Source: Tenebrio molitor (Eukaryota; Arthropoda; Insecta; Coleoptera; Tenebrionidae). From it: a stretch of DNA of 64,000 bases. The notes under the pieces were generated by a model that was given only the letters and a program-made list of their open reading frames with translations, was not told where the DNA came from and ran no database searches. The position numbers were made by a program, and so were the translations under genes. The stretch is from contig NC_091055.1 of assembly GCF_963966145.1 (NCBI RefSeq), forward strand, positions 3,162,001-3,226,000. Direction: 5' to 3'. The first letter of the stretch is position 1. Every line of letters begins with the position of its first letter. This document shows, piece by piece, positions 38,532-50,600 of the stretch.

Positions 38532-40081
38532 TCATTTTGGAGCACTGTGACTGCTCGATTTGCTATCGCGAAGACTAGCGGACCTGCGTCTCTTAAGTTC
38601 TTCTTTCTTCGCTTTTGATTCCTTCTTACGCTGTGCCAACAACTTAGCGTAATTGTCAGATTGTTCCTTACGTCTGAGACAGCGCTTCTTCTTGAGCGCC
38701 AACCTGTGACGTTTGCGCTGGAAACACACAGTCAGTATGTCCCGGATTCTCCGAATTTTGGCAAAATTGTGATTGTGATGATTTAATAACAAAAAATTGT
38801 TCACGATTAAGCACCACAATTATGATTTATCACACACTTGAACGTTTCAGTAGTTACAAAAAAAAAACTAAGAAACTGCCTGAGTGTGACATTTACTCTG
38901 ATGGAACAAAAACACTTAGAAGACTCACCTGTAATACAACTGGTGTTATCAAACGTTGAATTTTCGGGGCCTTGAAACGCTGTTTCTTTCCTTCCTTTTG
39001 TGGTAGAGGGCGCTTTACCACGTACTGACGGACATCATCTTCTTTGCTCAAATTGAACAGTTTCCTGATGTTAGATGCTCGCTTGGGCCCCAATCGCCGA
39101 GGAACTGTAGTGTCAGTCAATCCGGGGATATTCTAAATATTTATGTTTCAGACAGGGCATGACTTAAGGTTAAAAAAAAAAAATGTTCGAGTGACAATTC
39201 CACGTCAATTTCACAAAATTGACGTGTGGTAAGATACTACAGTGATTTAGCAGTTTTGACTAACAAGCAACTTTGCCATTGATTGTTTTAAAACTGCAAA
39301 CATTTATATAACATACGTGGAAAGATTTAAAAATAATTAAAATTTGAAATAGGTACCAACAGATCTCCAATACTACAATTACATTATCAGAAGAAAAACA
39401 AAATTGGTATCACTTCTTGCAAAACTACAAAATAATTTTAACACAAGTTCACTCACCTGTTCACCTTTGCGCACAATAACTAGGGCCAAGACACTCAAAT
39501 TCCCATCCACAATGCAGCCCCTTACGGATTTTCGTTTCCTCTCACCATCACGGCGAGGTCTGTAGCATGAATGTCCCTTAGATAAGAGAAGACGGACCCT
39601 ACCTTGATGAAAAGTTAACAAAAAAACGCCAAAAATGCGTGAAAACTCACTATTGGTAAGGACACCCTGTTTCATGGGAAATCCTTGTTTATCGTTCCCG
39701 CCGGAAATCCTCAGGACATAACCTTTCCATTCGTCTCCCAAAGGATCCGCTTCCACCTCTTGTCCCATCCGTTTTTCATAGAAAATACGGATCTTATGTT
39801 CGTCCACGACTTCGAATAATTTCTGACATCCCGTGGCAGGATAACTAACGTTCAGCTGAAACGAAAGGGCCACATTAATTACACCATCGTCACTGAAACG
39901 AGGTTAGAGCAACACCATACGTGCTCACGAATCTCAAATTATTTCCGTCATCTCTCGCTTGCTCAGAAAAATTTTAACCGGAGATGGCCGGGGGAGACTT
40001 CTGCGATCGCCCCGTGTTCGTATTTAGGACAGTTGAGTGAAGAATTTAGAGATATCTGTTAATAACTTAACTCACCTTCAT
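38532..40081 (-). CDS. RpS6: 40S ribosomal protein S6 (eS6)
   Basis: Five exons (40081-40076, 39855-39651, 39602-39457, 39132-38929, 38717-38532) join in phase to 248 aa, one residue from the human length. The first coding exon holds only ATG AAG, a feature shared by many RpS6 genes. The body matches eS6 throughout (LNVSYPATGCQKLFEV, KGHSCYRPRRDGERKRKSVRGC, DTTVPRRLGPKRASNIRKLF, EDDVRQYVVKRPL). The C-terminal tail has RRRSASLRDSKSSS, the cluster phosphorylated by S6 kinase under TOR control. The protein sits in the small ribosomal subunit. The leader appears to carry a pyrimidine-rich start and a tiny upstream reading frame (see separate entry). It shares strand with Csk, which lies downstream. 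Confidence 0.97.
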
Positions 40082-40118
40082 GGTGCTTCCATGTATCTGC
40101 ACACCCAAAGCTAAAAAG
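40082..40118 (-). promoter_or_regulatory. Possible 5'-TOP start and overlapping uORF of RpS6
   Basis: On the minus strand CTTTTT at 40118-40113 fits a terminal oligopyrimidine start site, as expected for ribosomal protein mRNAs. That would give a leader of about 37 nt. Inside it ATG GAA GCA CCA TGA begins at 40092; its stop overlaps the RpS6 start codon (CCATGAAG). The start-site position is inference. Confidence 0.35.
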
Positions 40119-40427
40119 ACATAAACAAAGATGGCTTGACAGAAGAACTGTTCACACAAGCGCACTGCAGGATTCGCGCAAACGCAGTTAATTATTGGAG
40201 TTGGAGGGGATGAGCCTAAATCTACCTAACGAAAAGTAAGAAAGTAGAGGGAAATTTAAATCGTAACTTCCGATTTTGAAAACAATCGACGTTTTTGAAA
40301 AAAGAAGCACTGGCCACTAGACTTTTATTTTGACCAGTGGTTCTCAAAGTGTGGGACACTTATAAATATAAAAATAAAAATAGATCTAATTTATCTTCGT
40401 TTTAAACGTTATTAATTTTTTGCATAT

Positions 40428-40651
40428 CTAAAGTCCATTCACGGATTTTCCTTTTCAAGGTCAAATCATTTAATTTTTTGGCTCTGTAATTATGTTTTGT
40501 AAATAGGTAAACACCGTTCACGTTCGATTGAGCATTGCTAGATCTCATTATGTTGATTAGCTGCATGTCACTATTTACAAAACATAATTACAGAACCAAA
40601 AAATTAAATTATTTGACCTTGAAAAGAAAATCCAACGTGAATGGACTTTAG
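40428..40651. mobile_element. Short MITE with long inverted repeats (224 bp)
   Basis: The left arm starts CTAAAGTCCATTCACG and continues past CAAGGTCAAATCATTTAATT to TTATGTTTTGTAAATAG. The right arm is its reverse complement (CTATTTACAAAACATAATT, GTGAATGGACTTTAG). Arms of about 80 bp flank a 65-bp centre. This is a foldback or MITE-type element with no coding capacity. Confidence 0.8.
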
Positions 40652-40660
40652 GCGTATAAT

Positions 40661-41166
40661 ATATAGGGTACACGTAATAAATTTAATTACCAATACAACT
40701 CTTTAAAATAAACATTTTTTACATATTGATCTTTTTTTAATCGAATATATTTTTTTTACATTTTTCAAATCTTAATTTGACACTTTCGCTCATGGGATAA
40801 TCATCAATTGAAACGAGTTAATGAAAATGTTAAATACTGCAGAAACCCAGGCGGATAGGTCTTGCAAAAACTTACTAACACAATTTAGTCACGTCCTTCG
40901 CCTGCACGCGGCCGTGTTTACAATTTATTAGAAAGTGAATTTCCCGTAATTATCGTTAAAAATGGTGCAGTACACTAATCCGGAGTTAACAGACATGGTG
41001 CTCATCTACGGGGAAGCTTTATCAAATGCTGATGCAACCAGGCGTTTGTAGATAGGTACATGAAGAGATTCCCCGGTCGCCAATTTCGCTGTCCACGTAC
41101 CTTTATGAATGCTGTTCAGCATTTAAGGGATTATGATACTTTTAGTCCTGTCGTGTCCTATTGACG
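40661..41166 (+). pseudogene. Fossil DNA transposon with DUF4817-type helix-turn-helix
   Basis: Positions 40661-40830 match the left 170 bp of the MITE at 3427-3901 (CACGTAATAAATTTA, CATGGGATAATCATCAATTG). From 40962 a frame reads MVQYTNPELTDMVLIYGEAL. After a stop and a frameshift it continues as a second fragment (RFPGRQFRCPRTFMNAVQHL) to about 41160. This pairing is the DUF4817 helix-turn-helix found at the N-terminus of insect transposases. Stops and the shift make it inactive. The DDE part was not found downstream. Positions 41167-41970 hold only unrecognised short open frames. Confidence 0.7.
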
Positions 41167-41975
41167 AAGAACCGAATGTTAGTTGCGACGACTTGCATTA
41201 CGAATTGACGTTTCCAGTTTTACAATTTGGAGAATGCTGCACGAACAGGGATTACATCCTTATCATCTTCAACGCGTCCAATACTTAAAATCAGAAGATC
41301 CACTACGTCGAATTGCATTTTGTCAATGGCTTCTTCAATAGGTCGTAATTGACCAGTTTTATCGCCAGCTCGTTCACCGGACCCTTGTGACTTTTTTATG
41401 GGGTCATTTAAAACAGATTGTGTATAAGACTTCAGTTGACACCGAGGGAATTCGATAAAATTCTGACATGTTGATGAGAACTCAAGCTTCTGTGGCTCGA
41501 AGGGCACACATCGATTACGGAGGGCATCATTTCGAACATTTGACTATCTAAGTTTTTATCTTCAATTTGTTTTGATGAGTTCTATCACCGTTTAAATTTT
41601 CTTAACGCATTTCAATAACATACTGTATAGTGCTACTAATATTCGCACCGTTAACTGGCGTAAATAATCTTTTGCATGTGGAAACCCGGCATGAATTGTT
41701 ACAACGCATTGGGGCAATCGATCCAGTGTCAAAAGCCATTAGGGTCGTAATTGGAAACGAGAGGAAAAACGTTTTAAATGATTTTTTGGATGAAAGTAAA
41801 TATTCTTTTTCAACAGTTGAAAAAACTGAAGAAGCTCATGGTCAGTTTTTGTGGTGAAGCGACACGGCACGTTACGTTCTCGAGTTCGAACTACGTTCTT
41901 GAAATAGTCGCAGATCAAAGCAACAGTAAAAATTCAGGAGTTTTTACTGTTTGTCTGATTTAAAATTGTTTCGAG

Positions 41976-42215
41976 ATGTCCCCAAAAACTGATAAAGTAA
42001 AGTGACCAAGAAGGTCGGGGCTGCTCAAAAGAACATTTCGAAGAGCAGCAAAAACAAGTGCAACAGGAAAGAGAGCTATGCCGTCTACATCTACAAGGTG
42101 TTGAAACACCGGCATCTCAAGATTCTCAAGCACAGAACACTTCTCAAGTAAGGCGATGGATTTAACAGTTTCATGAACGACATCTTCGAACGCATCGCTG
42201 CTGAGGAAATAAAAA
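41976..42215 (+). pseudogene. Histone H2B pseudogene (truncated)
   Basis: A start codon at 41976 opens MSPKTDKVK and a stop. The same frame then resumes with KKVGAAQKN and RKESYAVYIYKVLKHRH, clearly the alpha-1 region of H2B. A degraded stretch with another stop follows, and then SFMNDIFERIAAEE, the H2B alpha-2 region, before homology is lost. The C-terminal third is missing. No intron would be expected in a histone gene, so retrocopy and direct DNA duplication cannot be told apart; no poly(A) tract was seen. It lies beside transposon debris and no other histone gene is nearby. Confidence 0.85.
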
Positions 42216-42607
42216 TGGTTCTTTTCAGAACTACAAAAACCGTCGAACAAAAAACGTCAGTCTATGCATCTTTTTCGAATAAAACAAGATAAACATAAAA
42301 AAAGGGCATGTAAATATTGATAATTTTTTGATGGTATCATAAAAATCAAAATTGTTCCGAATGATTGATCGGCGAAGAATTACTGACGAGTAGTTATCGA
42401 TTTCGTCTTGTGAACGATGAGAACACAATTTGAATTTAGAGTGAGCGTGTGAAGTTGTGCACAAATGGACGTGACGCACGTCACGTCATATGGTTATGTT
42501 GGTTATGTTATGTTGTCATTTTTTTTTGTTATGGAGGTGTCAATTTGCGAAACAAGTGGTTGCGAGAAGTCGGATGTTTGCAATTTGTTTTTGTGCGTCG
42601 AAACAAG

Positions 42608-43571
42608 ATGTCAAATGGAGAGAATACCAATTTTAACTCTAAAAACACTAATCTCTACCAAAGCCGTGAAGAATACTTGGAGAAATTAAAACAATGGTTG
42701 GACGAGGCGAGGTTATGGCACGGCTTCTGTGCAGGATTTCCGTACTATGTTAGTTTGCAAAACCAAGCAGAGAGTAGTGCATGGAACCCGATATATTCGA
42801 CCCGTCCTCTCGGTAACAATAATTTAAGAAATCAAAACAATGTGCCAGGTAATTCTTAACATATCCTTATCAAGGCCCCACCAAAATCCCAGTTTATAGT
42901 ATTTCAACCCGGTACTTATGAATTTGTGATACCGCCTTTGTGGAAACGAATTGTTGCCGAATTCTTGGACTTTCTTATCCTACTTTTGATAAAAATGGTT
43001 GTCACTTTTATAATAATAGAGAGTTTTTACGTAGTGTAAGTGAGTTGAGCTCTCTGGTGCACAATCTAACAATTTTTTTTTTCAGAAGCATAGAAAATTA
43101 TAGATTTGAGTCTTTCAGAAAGAACTTACAGGACCCAAAGATTGCCATGCAGATGTCTGTTGAAATTCTCACTCTGGAACTCTTGCATCGTTTTATAGTC
43201 TGCTGCTATGAGGTATGTTTGAAAAGGAGAGAAATCTGGGAGCTCACGGCAAATTTCAGGTGTATTGGTTGAAAGGGGGGACGTGTGCCACTCCCGGGAA
43301 GAAGTATATGGGGTTGATGGTCATACAAGTGGAAAACGTTACTCCGGTACCTGGAAGAGCCGACGAGGTTGTAAGAGTCAATCCTTGTTTACCATTGGGG
43401 ACCCAAAAAGCTATTATCAGGGCCATATTGAAAAATGTATTCCTCGGTGTCATGTTACCGATGTGTTTCACCCTCTACGTATTCAGATTTAATCGCACTG
43501 GTTACGACGCAATGAGTAATAGTTTGGTGGTGGAGTATAATCCACAGGTTCAGTTCCAACCTGTTCAGTAA
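42608..43571 (+). CDS. FAM8A1: FAM8A1-like RDD-domain membrane protein
   Basis: Four exons (42608-42848, 42900-43035, 43086-43212, 43260-43571) with introns of 47-51 nt give 271 aa. The N-terminal third is polar (REEYLEKLKQWLDEARLW, about residues 20-37). The RDD-type domain follows: PPLWKRIVAEFLDFLILLLI (membrane helix 1), YWLKGGTCATPGKKYMGLMV before a conserved RVNP segment, and a last helix FLGVMLPMCFTLYVFRF. Arg and Asp residues at the domain start fit the RDD name. In mammals FAM8A1 is an ER membrane subunit that helps assemble the HRD1 ubiquitin-ligase complex in ER-associated degradation. That role is carried over by homology. The start is the first ATG in an open frame. AATAAA at 43776 marks the likely 3' end. 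It converges with the demethylase gene. Confidence 0.88.
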
Positions 43572-44634
43572 TCTGACAAAAACAGGTTTCTTTAATTTTG
43601 TTACCTTATTACTTTTATCACACGTTAAAATTACAACTTCTTTGCACATATTGAACGATGGACAGCTTTTCACATAACACATCTATGCATAACGACAAAT
43701 GTTAAGTTCAGGGAAAAGTTACGTCTTCTGTGATTAATCGACCTGATAGATATACATATATTGTATAAATGTAAAAATAAAACGTTGGTTACTCCATATT
43801 TAAACTAGGTACACTATTTCTACAAATTAAAGCTTTTGGTTAACTTTCATTTAATGTATATGGTTATCATTAAAAAACGAGTTTGAGTTTTTCTTTATTT
43901 TTGGATTTTTTTAGACAAATTAATACCCACAAATAAAAAGACTTAGAGTTGCAAGAATGGACAATATAAATATTAATTTAGTGAAAAGTCTATATATACT
44001 AATCTGTGTCCGTGTAACCTGAAGTATGTTAAATAATACACAAATTAAGTAATTACTGTAATCATTTACTCACTCGGGAAACCATCGGATGAAAAGTTCA
44101 AGCAAGTAAATAAGTACTCACATCAGACACTATACTAAACTATGCTAAATGCAAAATTGATTTTGCACGATCACAGAAATGAACATTGTTATGTACATCT
44201 TGAACAATTACAAATTCAATGAAGGTTCCCTGATTATCATTTCAATACTTCATAATATACACTAAAGTAATCGATTAAATTAAATAATGAGACTCAATAT
44301 ATACAGATGGCTTACAAAAATAATATTGCAATACTCATTTAGTGTTTATCAGTGGAAAAAATTAATTGAACACCACCATTGCTATGTTCACCATTTGAAT
44401 TGGCTCAGTTAACATAATACGGAAAAATCGGGCGTCTTGATTGCAGTAAACATAGCTGTATCACGACGTAAAATAAATACACGTGGAACTTAGAAACAAT
44501 TTTCGAATGGCACCGAGTATTCAAATGAAATTCAACATTACACCTAATAGACAAGTGGAAAAAAAAATCTGACAAGATAATTACAACTGTTACACAATAA
44601 ATAAGACTGAGATGTTACCTAATTGTACAATATT
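43572..44634. other. Convergent 3' regions of FAM8A1 and KDM7
   Basis: The FAM8A1 3'-UTR (AATAAA at 43776-43781) and the 3' side of the demethylase gene share this kilobase. It is A+T-rich and contains no exon or clear repeat that I could recognise. Confidence 0.5.
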
Positions 44635-47600
44635 TCAGTGAATCATTTTGTGTATTTTCAAAATTTTACCCAGTCGTTGTTTGACAGTCTTCATCCCTTT
44701 TCGAGGTTTGGGGGTTGAAGCAGTCGAGGTACTTGGTATCGAAGTAGCATTTGACGATGGACTCTTCACGTCTAGTTTCGGTTTGATTTTTTTCCGGCGG
44801 TACTGCCTCTTGGGGGCCTGAAATCAAATTGCAAAATCTTGAAAGCGCGCTTTTATTTTCGTTACTTTTTCCGGTACTTCGTTGGCTCTTTTGGCCGCGG
44901 CCGCTTCTAGAACCTTCTCCACCGCTTGTTTTTTCGTTCCCTCTCTCGCCGGTCTGTTCGTCTTGGGTAAAAGCGGACCCACGCGTGCTTTCGGGTTCCA
45001 CGCCTCGTCGATTTTCGACCGTCCCCTCGGTTTGAATATGTGAATGTCCTCATCGTCGGAATTATCCAGGGAAGGGTAGACTGCAAATTATCGTCATCAG
45101 GACCTATTCACGGTTTCATTGTGCGCTAATTACTGTAATCTTCGTCTTGATGGACGTTATTCAAGTTTCCTTCTTCTAATGGGGGGCTGCTGCTGTATTT
45201 TCTCGACGACCTCGAGTTTACTTTCCCGGACTGGAGATAAGTTTGACTGATAGAGAGCATGCCAGCTATAGCTTCTTGCGTGGAGGGAGAGGCGCGACCG
45301 TTGTCGTCACTGCAATTAACACAAACATTATAATTCCAACAAGATGTCTTTGAGCGTTGATAAGTTATACAAAAGACTTAATTTGGTTCTATAATGACCT
45401 ACTCTTACTAATAACTAATTTAACCCTTATGTTATGTCATTTGTTCTTTTATGCATGCTTAAAAATACACTGACCGGCACAAAAAACGACTCATGATTTC
45501 TTTAATAAATGATCTTGAAATTATATTTGTGCTTATTTTTCTTTATTATAGTTAAATTGGGATATAACGGGTGACTATTAAAATTTTCACTTGGAGTTGG
45601 CTTTGAACGAGTTTTTATTTTTGCTGTTACTTTAGACACACGCAAGAACGAACGACAAATATCAGTCAGTACAATTGAAACATAACCGATAATGTTAATT
45701 ATAATGTCAAACTTGGCAGTGTCTAAGGTGCAACGTAAAACAAAGAATGATCCATAGCCAACCCTAAGTGAAAATTTTAATAGTCACCCGTTATATGATC
45801 GGGTGTGCTATGGTCACCATGGCAACCTAATTGTTTTGTTTAAATAAATTATTAGAAAATTTGCGCTACTTCCATGTTGTTTTTGCCGGTTGATTTACGT
45901 GTTAAAAGATTTAATTTGACAATACGAGATACTAATTCAAAATGCTGTTCAAATTTTGTTAATTTTTCATAACATAAATTTTCTAAAAAATTACTTCTAT
46001 TTTTTTTTTTCATTTAAAATTTTATTTGCTGTGTTTAATGTTTTGTTTGTCGGATATTCTTTGGCAAAGAATAACTTAAATAACACTTATCAATACAACA
46101 TGATATCAAAAATTTTTTCTAAGACAATGAATTACTTAATTATATTAATAAAATTCAAAGTGAGTCGTTTTTTGTGCCGGTCAGTGTATAATCATAATCT
46201 ACATTTTTATGTAATCACATTTCTTTCCATTCACCATTCCATAAAACGGGGAACAAATCCTAATTTCAAAATGCGGAGTCACGACCTGCTGTATTATAAC
46301 CGGCCTGTTCAAAAGTGTAATTTGAGTGATCCCCGCAGAGCGCTAGTGTACGGGCGCTTTTTGGGGATATTATTCACCTTAAGTTTTTGTCACCGAGGGT
46401 TTTTCTCGTTCAAATAACATTCGAATTTTAAATAAAAAATACAGTTGTATTCGGTATTGTTTTAGAAAGAAAATATGAACTTACTGTACTCAATCTTAAC
46501 TCTAAAATCATGTCTAAACATATTTTTCCGCATTTTTATTCTTTAGAAGCGCCCGTACTGTGGCGCCCTCATCGGCGAAAATTGGCTCTATTTCGGAAAC
46601 ATTTTCGCAATGCTTTTTTAATGAAATGAACAGGCCGGTTATTATACAGCAGGTCGTGTGCGGAGTATAACAGAACTCACAGCAAATGAAGAGTTCTTCG
46701 TCAAAAAATGTCAAAGAAAATAAAAAATTTGGTGAATACTGAAGAAATCTTAAACATTTTTATAAAAGTACATATTTACCTACGAAACACCGGGTTCGTT
46801 ATTCAAAATGATTCACTATTGGAGTATTCTCACGGAAAATGTCTCTTTTGTAGTCAAAATTAACCACAGTGACTAAACCGTATTTATTAATTTGACACTC
46901 GAATATTGAAAATGCGGTAAAACTGTGGCGCCACCTTCTGCATAATTAAAACTTCAAATCAAAGCCTACTGCTAGTTTTTTATTGAAAAGTTACGGTTCG
47001 GATAAATAGTCGTAAATGTTTTGTGTCGAAATAATGTATCAAAAATTACTTTGGAAGCATTTTCAAGTAAAAAATTCATGATCTTGGTCAAAATTCACAA
47101 AATCATGTTTTTATTAATTTGCCTATTCCAATGTAAAAAATATCTATGGTAAAAATAAAACTGTGGCGCCCCCTCGTGTATAATAAAAACTTCAAGTCAA
47201 AGCCTACTATTGGTTTTCGATTTGAAGTTACGGCTCCAACGAAACATTAAAAAATATTTTGTGTCGAAATAATTTACCACAGGTAACTAAAATAGTGATT
47301 TTTTTTCGGAAATGATTACAAATATTTAATAGTCTCATAATATGTACTAAATTATTTGTATTAAAGCTTATTGTGGAAATGTAAATTATATTCCAGGTGG
47401 TCAGAGGTCGCGACTAATTTTCATCATTTCCTGATATACCGTGTGTTGAAATAAAGCAGATAAATAATTTCAGTAAACTAGACTTGTTAGCCGCATTTCT
47501 GTGCAACAAATGCAATAAAAAATATTTCGTAACGAAACTTATGACCAGAGATCGGATTCAAATAGGCGTTAGGTAGGAAGCGGAGAATCGGTTCCTAATA

Positions 47601-50600
47601 TAATTGCATGCAAAAACGCTAACCAAGTACTAATCGCTCATAATTGATGTGGTTTCATATTATAAATACCATCAGCGCACGGAAAAAAAAATGCTAGTTA
47701 ATCCGACTTGCGATGGTGTTTTTTGCTGAACAGGTCGACTGTATGGTTTTTGCCGAGTTTTTGTTCCGTTTTTATTCAGCATGAGACGAAAGCAATATCC
47801 GGTGGCGTCCCAATAAAATTCGATAAGGTTGTAAAGTAAAAAATAAATTATCAAATAATAATGGAAACAATATTCAAACCATAAGACGCCAGGTAATCTG
47901 TCTAGTTTTGTACTGCTTCAAAAAACAGACAAACCATTATTAAATCGTGAAATTACATTGGGCCCGACGCCCTGCAAGTGCTGTGCTGTGTTCATGAAAT
48001 CGTCCCCCACTATTTAAATCGCCCAAATTTGTCCGAACACTGCTTATGACACTGATTTTTTCCTATCAAGATGGCGTTTTTGCAAACGCGCGTTAGTGAC
48101 ATCTATTTTTTAACGTTGGAAACTATATTCGAGCATGGATTTGACCGAAAAATACTCACTTAGTAGTAAGGGCAGAGGCTTTTAACAGAGATTCTATACC
48201 GTTCTTCGGTACATCTCCTTCAATATCGGTCATCGGATCTTTACTCTTCTTCGACTTCATATCGTAGGTTACTGAAATCGCTCGTCAACAAATTACTTAC
48301 AAATAGTCAAATCCCTCACCTGGAAATCGAACTTTCAAGGTGCCGGTTTGTTTTTTAGTTTTCTTGGGGGTAGGATTTTCATCTATATTTAAATTAAAAC
48401 AGTCTTCATCTCTATCACTTTCATCGTGGAAATCATATATAGATTTAGAACTATTCGCGAATCCGAAATGGTCCTCTGGAATGTCGGAGTTGGTTGGAAG
48501 GATGTCTTTAGATCTGAAAAAGGCGTAACATAAAACGACGTTGTTTCAGACTTCAGGATGTACCCTAATTTGAACTTTAACACGGCTCCACCTCTGTGTA
48601 CGGCCGTTGTTTGTTCAGGACGCGAGAACTGTGACCTCCAGTTTTGTTCAGTGTTGTCAAAATTGATTCGTTGTTCGACAAAGTTTGATCGCTCGTACGG
48701 ATAAGTGACGGGTTTGGGAAGGGTCAGCTTTAGCGGCGGGGGCCGAGCGTATTCGACGATTTTCGGCTCGGGCAGAAACTACGATTTAACAAAATAATCA
48801 TCAAAGATTATCAAATTTAGTTTGTTACATCTTGAGCAGATGATTTTGGCGACAAAGAGTAATCGACGAAGTCTCGATTGATCGGTCTTTTCCTCTTCCT
48901 TTTCGATTCTCGCTCCGGTTTTGGCGGATTCAACTGATTGATGAATCTTTCAGCGTGTCTGATCTCTCGCGACATATCTTTCAACAGTTGTACTGGATTT
49001 ATCGTGTACGGAATTTGATCTCTGACATTTGTATTGTACTACAAAACAATTTTTATCCCACACTTCTTCCATTTTAATCGACTTACGTCTTTCTCTGAAT
49101 TCCACTGTTTCAAAGTTATTAGAAGAGTTTTGAGCCCGACCAGCAGATTACTCGGACATTTTCTCTCTTCAGTGTTGTGTTCAGATATTTTTTTCAACAG
49201 ATGTACCGCGGCAAACCAATTGATCAACTCGAAATTTGGATATCTGTATTTGGCGTCGGTTTTTACTTTTTTTTCTATATCGTATACGCTGTGAAAAAAT
49301 TGTTATTCATCTCTTTCACAAAAATACAAAACTTACGTTAACTGCATTGGTATGTTGAGGCTTTGAAGGAAATTCCCGCCAAAAACGAGCGAATCTATTG
49401 GAGTCAAGACTGCATGGATCCACCCTGTAGGAATCATCATCGTCTGTCCTTGTCTCAAGACGCATTTATAGCACCGATCCACCTACAACGACAATTAAAA
49501 ACGGATTTTTTTTTCGTTTAAAAGGGAATTACTTGATCTCCAAAAAATGTCTCGCTTTGATTACTGGATGTCATCCATTGTTGATAAAGAGTTAAATTGG
49601 CAGTGGTGGGTCTTATGAGATAGAAAATTTTTTCACCCCTTAACACGTGATACCAGACACTTGTACCGCCAAAATCAATATGAAAATCAGTATATGAGTC
49701 TTTTACGCTCATTAGACAGTATTTTTGAACTTGGGGTCGGCCGAGGGGAAAGTCTCGCGGCCAGACTATGTTAGCCCAGTCTAGCTTTCGCGCGATTAGC
49801 GGAGCCTCCACCAGGGGTGCCAAGCTAAAAAATTCTTGATGTGAAATAGCAAAGTATCATATAGAAGAGGTACGTTACGCTGTATTTGAGAATTCTAGGC
49901 TGACCACGTTAAAAACTCTAGTTCTGTTTAAACTATTGTAATATTCTACATAATCTCTCAGCTTCATTTTGATATTACACTGTCTAGTAACGTCAATTAC
50001 ATCAATTTCCACATCTCCACCAACATAAGATTCTACATCATATAAACTAAAATTATCAGGAGGGAGGGTCATGTCAAGTCCATCTTTTCCATCAATAACA
50101 ATAGGATTGTTAAATCCCTGCTGTTGCAACAGTGTTTCAGTGATTTGTTGGCCTCGCATGTGTATAACAACTTCTCCTTCGCTGGCAAAATGTCTAGCAA
50201 GTAATTCACGAATAAAAACTCCAGTACCTGTTTGGACTGGTTTTGTGGTGGCATTTTCATCCCAATAATCATGTCTGTGCCAATTTCGGTATGGTTTATC
50301 TACAAATTATGAAACTGTACAACTCCCATTCTTCCATGGTGGACTAGAAGTTCACTTACATATTGATGGACCAAATAATGGGGCACACTTAGGACAATGA
50401 TATTTATCAATTTCAATCGCCAGATGTTCTTGGAAATTACAACAACTGCAACGCAGAAAATATTATACATTAATTTTATTTTTTAGTTAAACATGAATAG
50501 GTTAAGGTAAAGTTTGTGACAGTTTCTTGTCAGATTTTCTTTTGGCCAGTTTACCTGCTGTGAAACCAGTCTTTGCAAGCGTCACACTGTATCATAAAAA

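Noticed and set aside
41220..41857. Short open frames on both strands between the DUF4817 fossil and the H2B pseudogene
   Set aside because: No recognisable domain; they may be decayed parts of the transposon but nothing in them supports a call.
46256..46414. Open frame containing DPRRALVYGRFLGILFTLSFCHR, with a similar frame at 51385-51627
   Set aside because: The similarity between the two places comes from the shared hAT-like MITE, not from a conserved protein; the frames begin and end outside conserved sequence.
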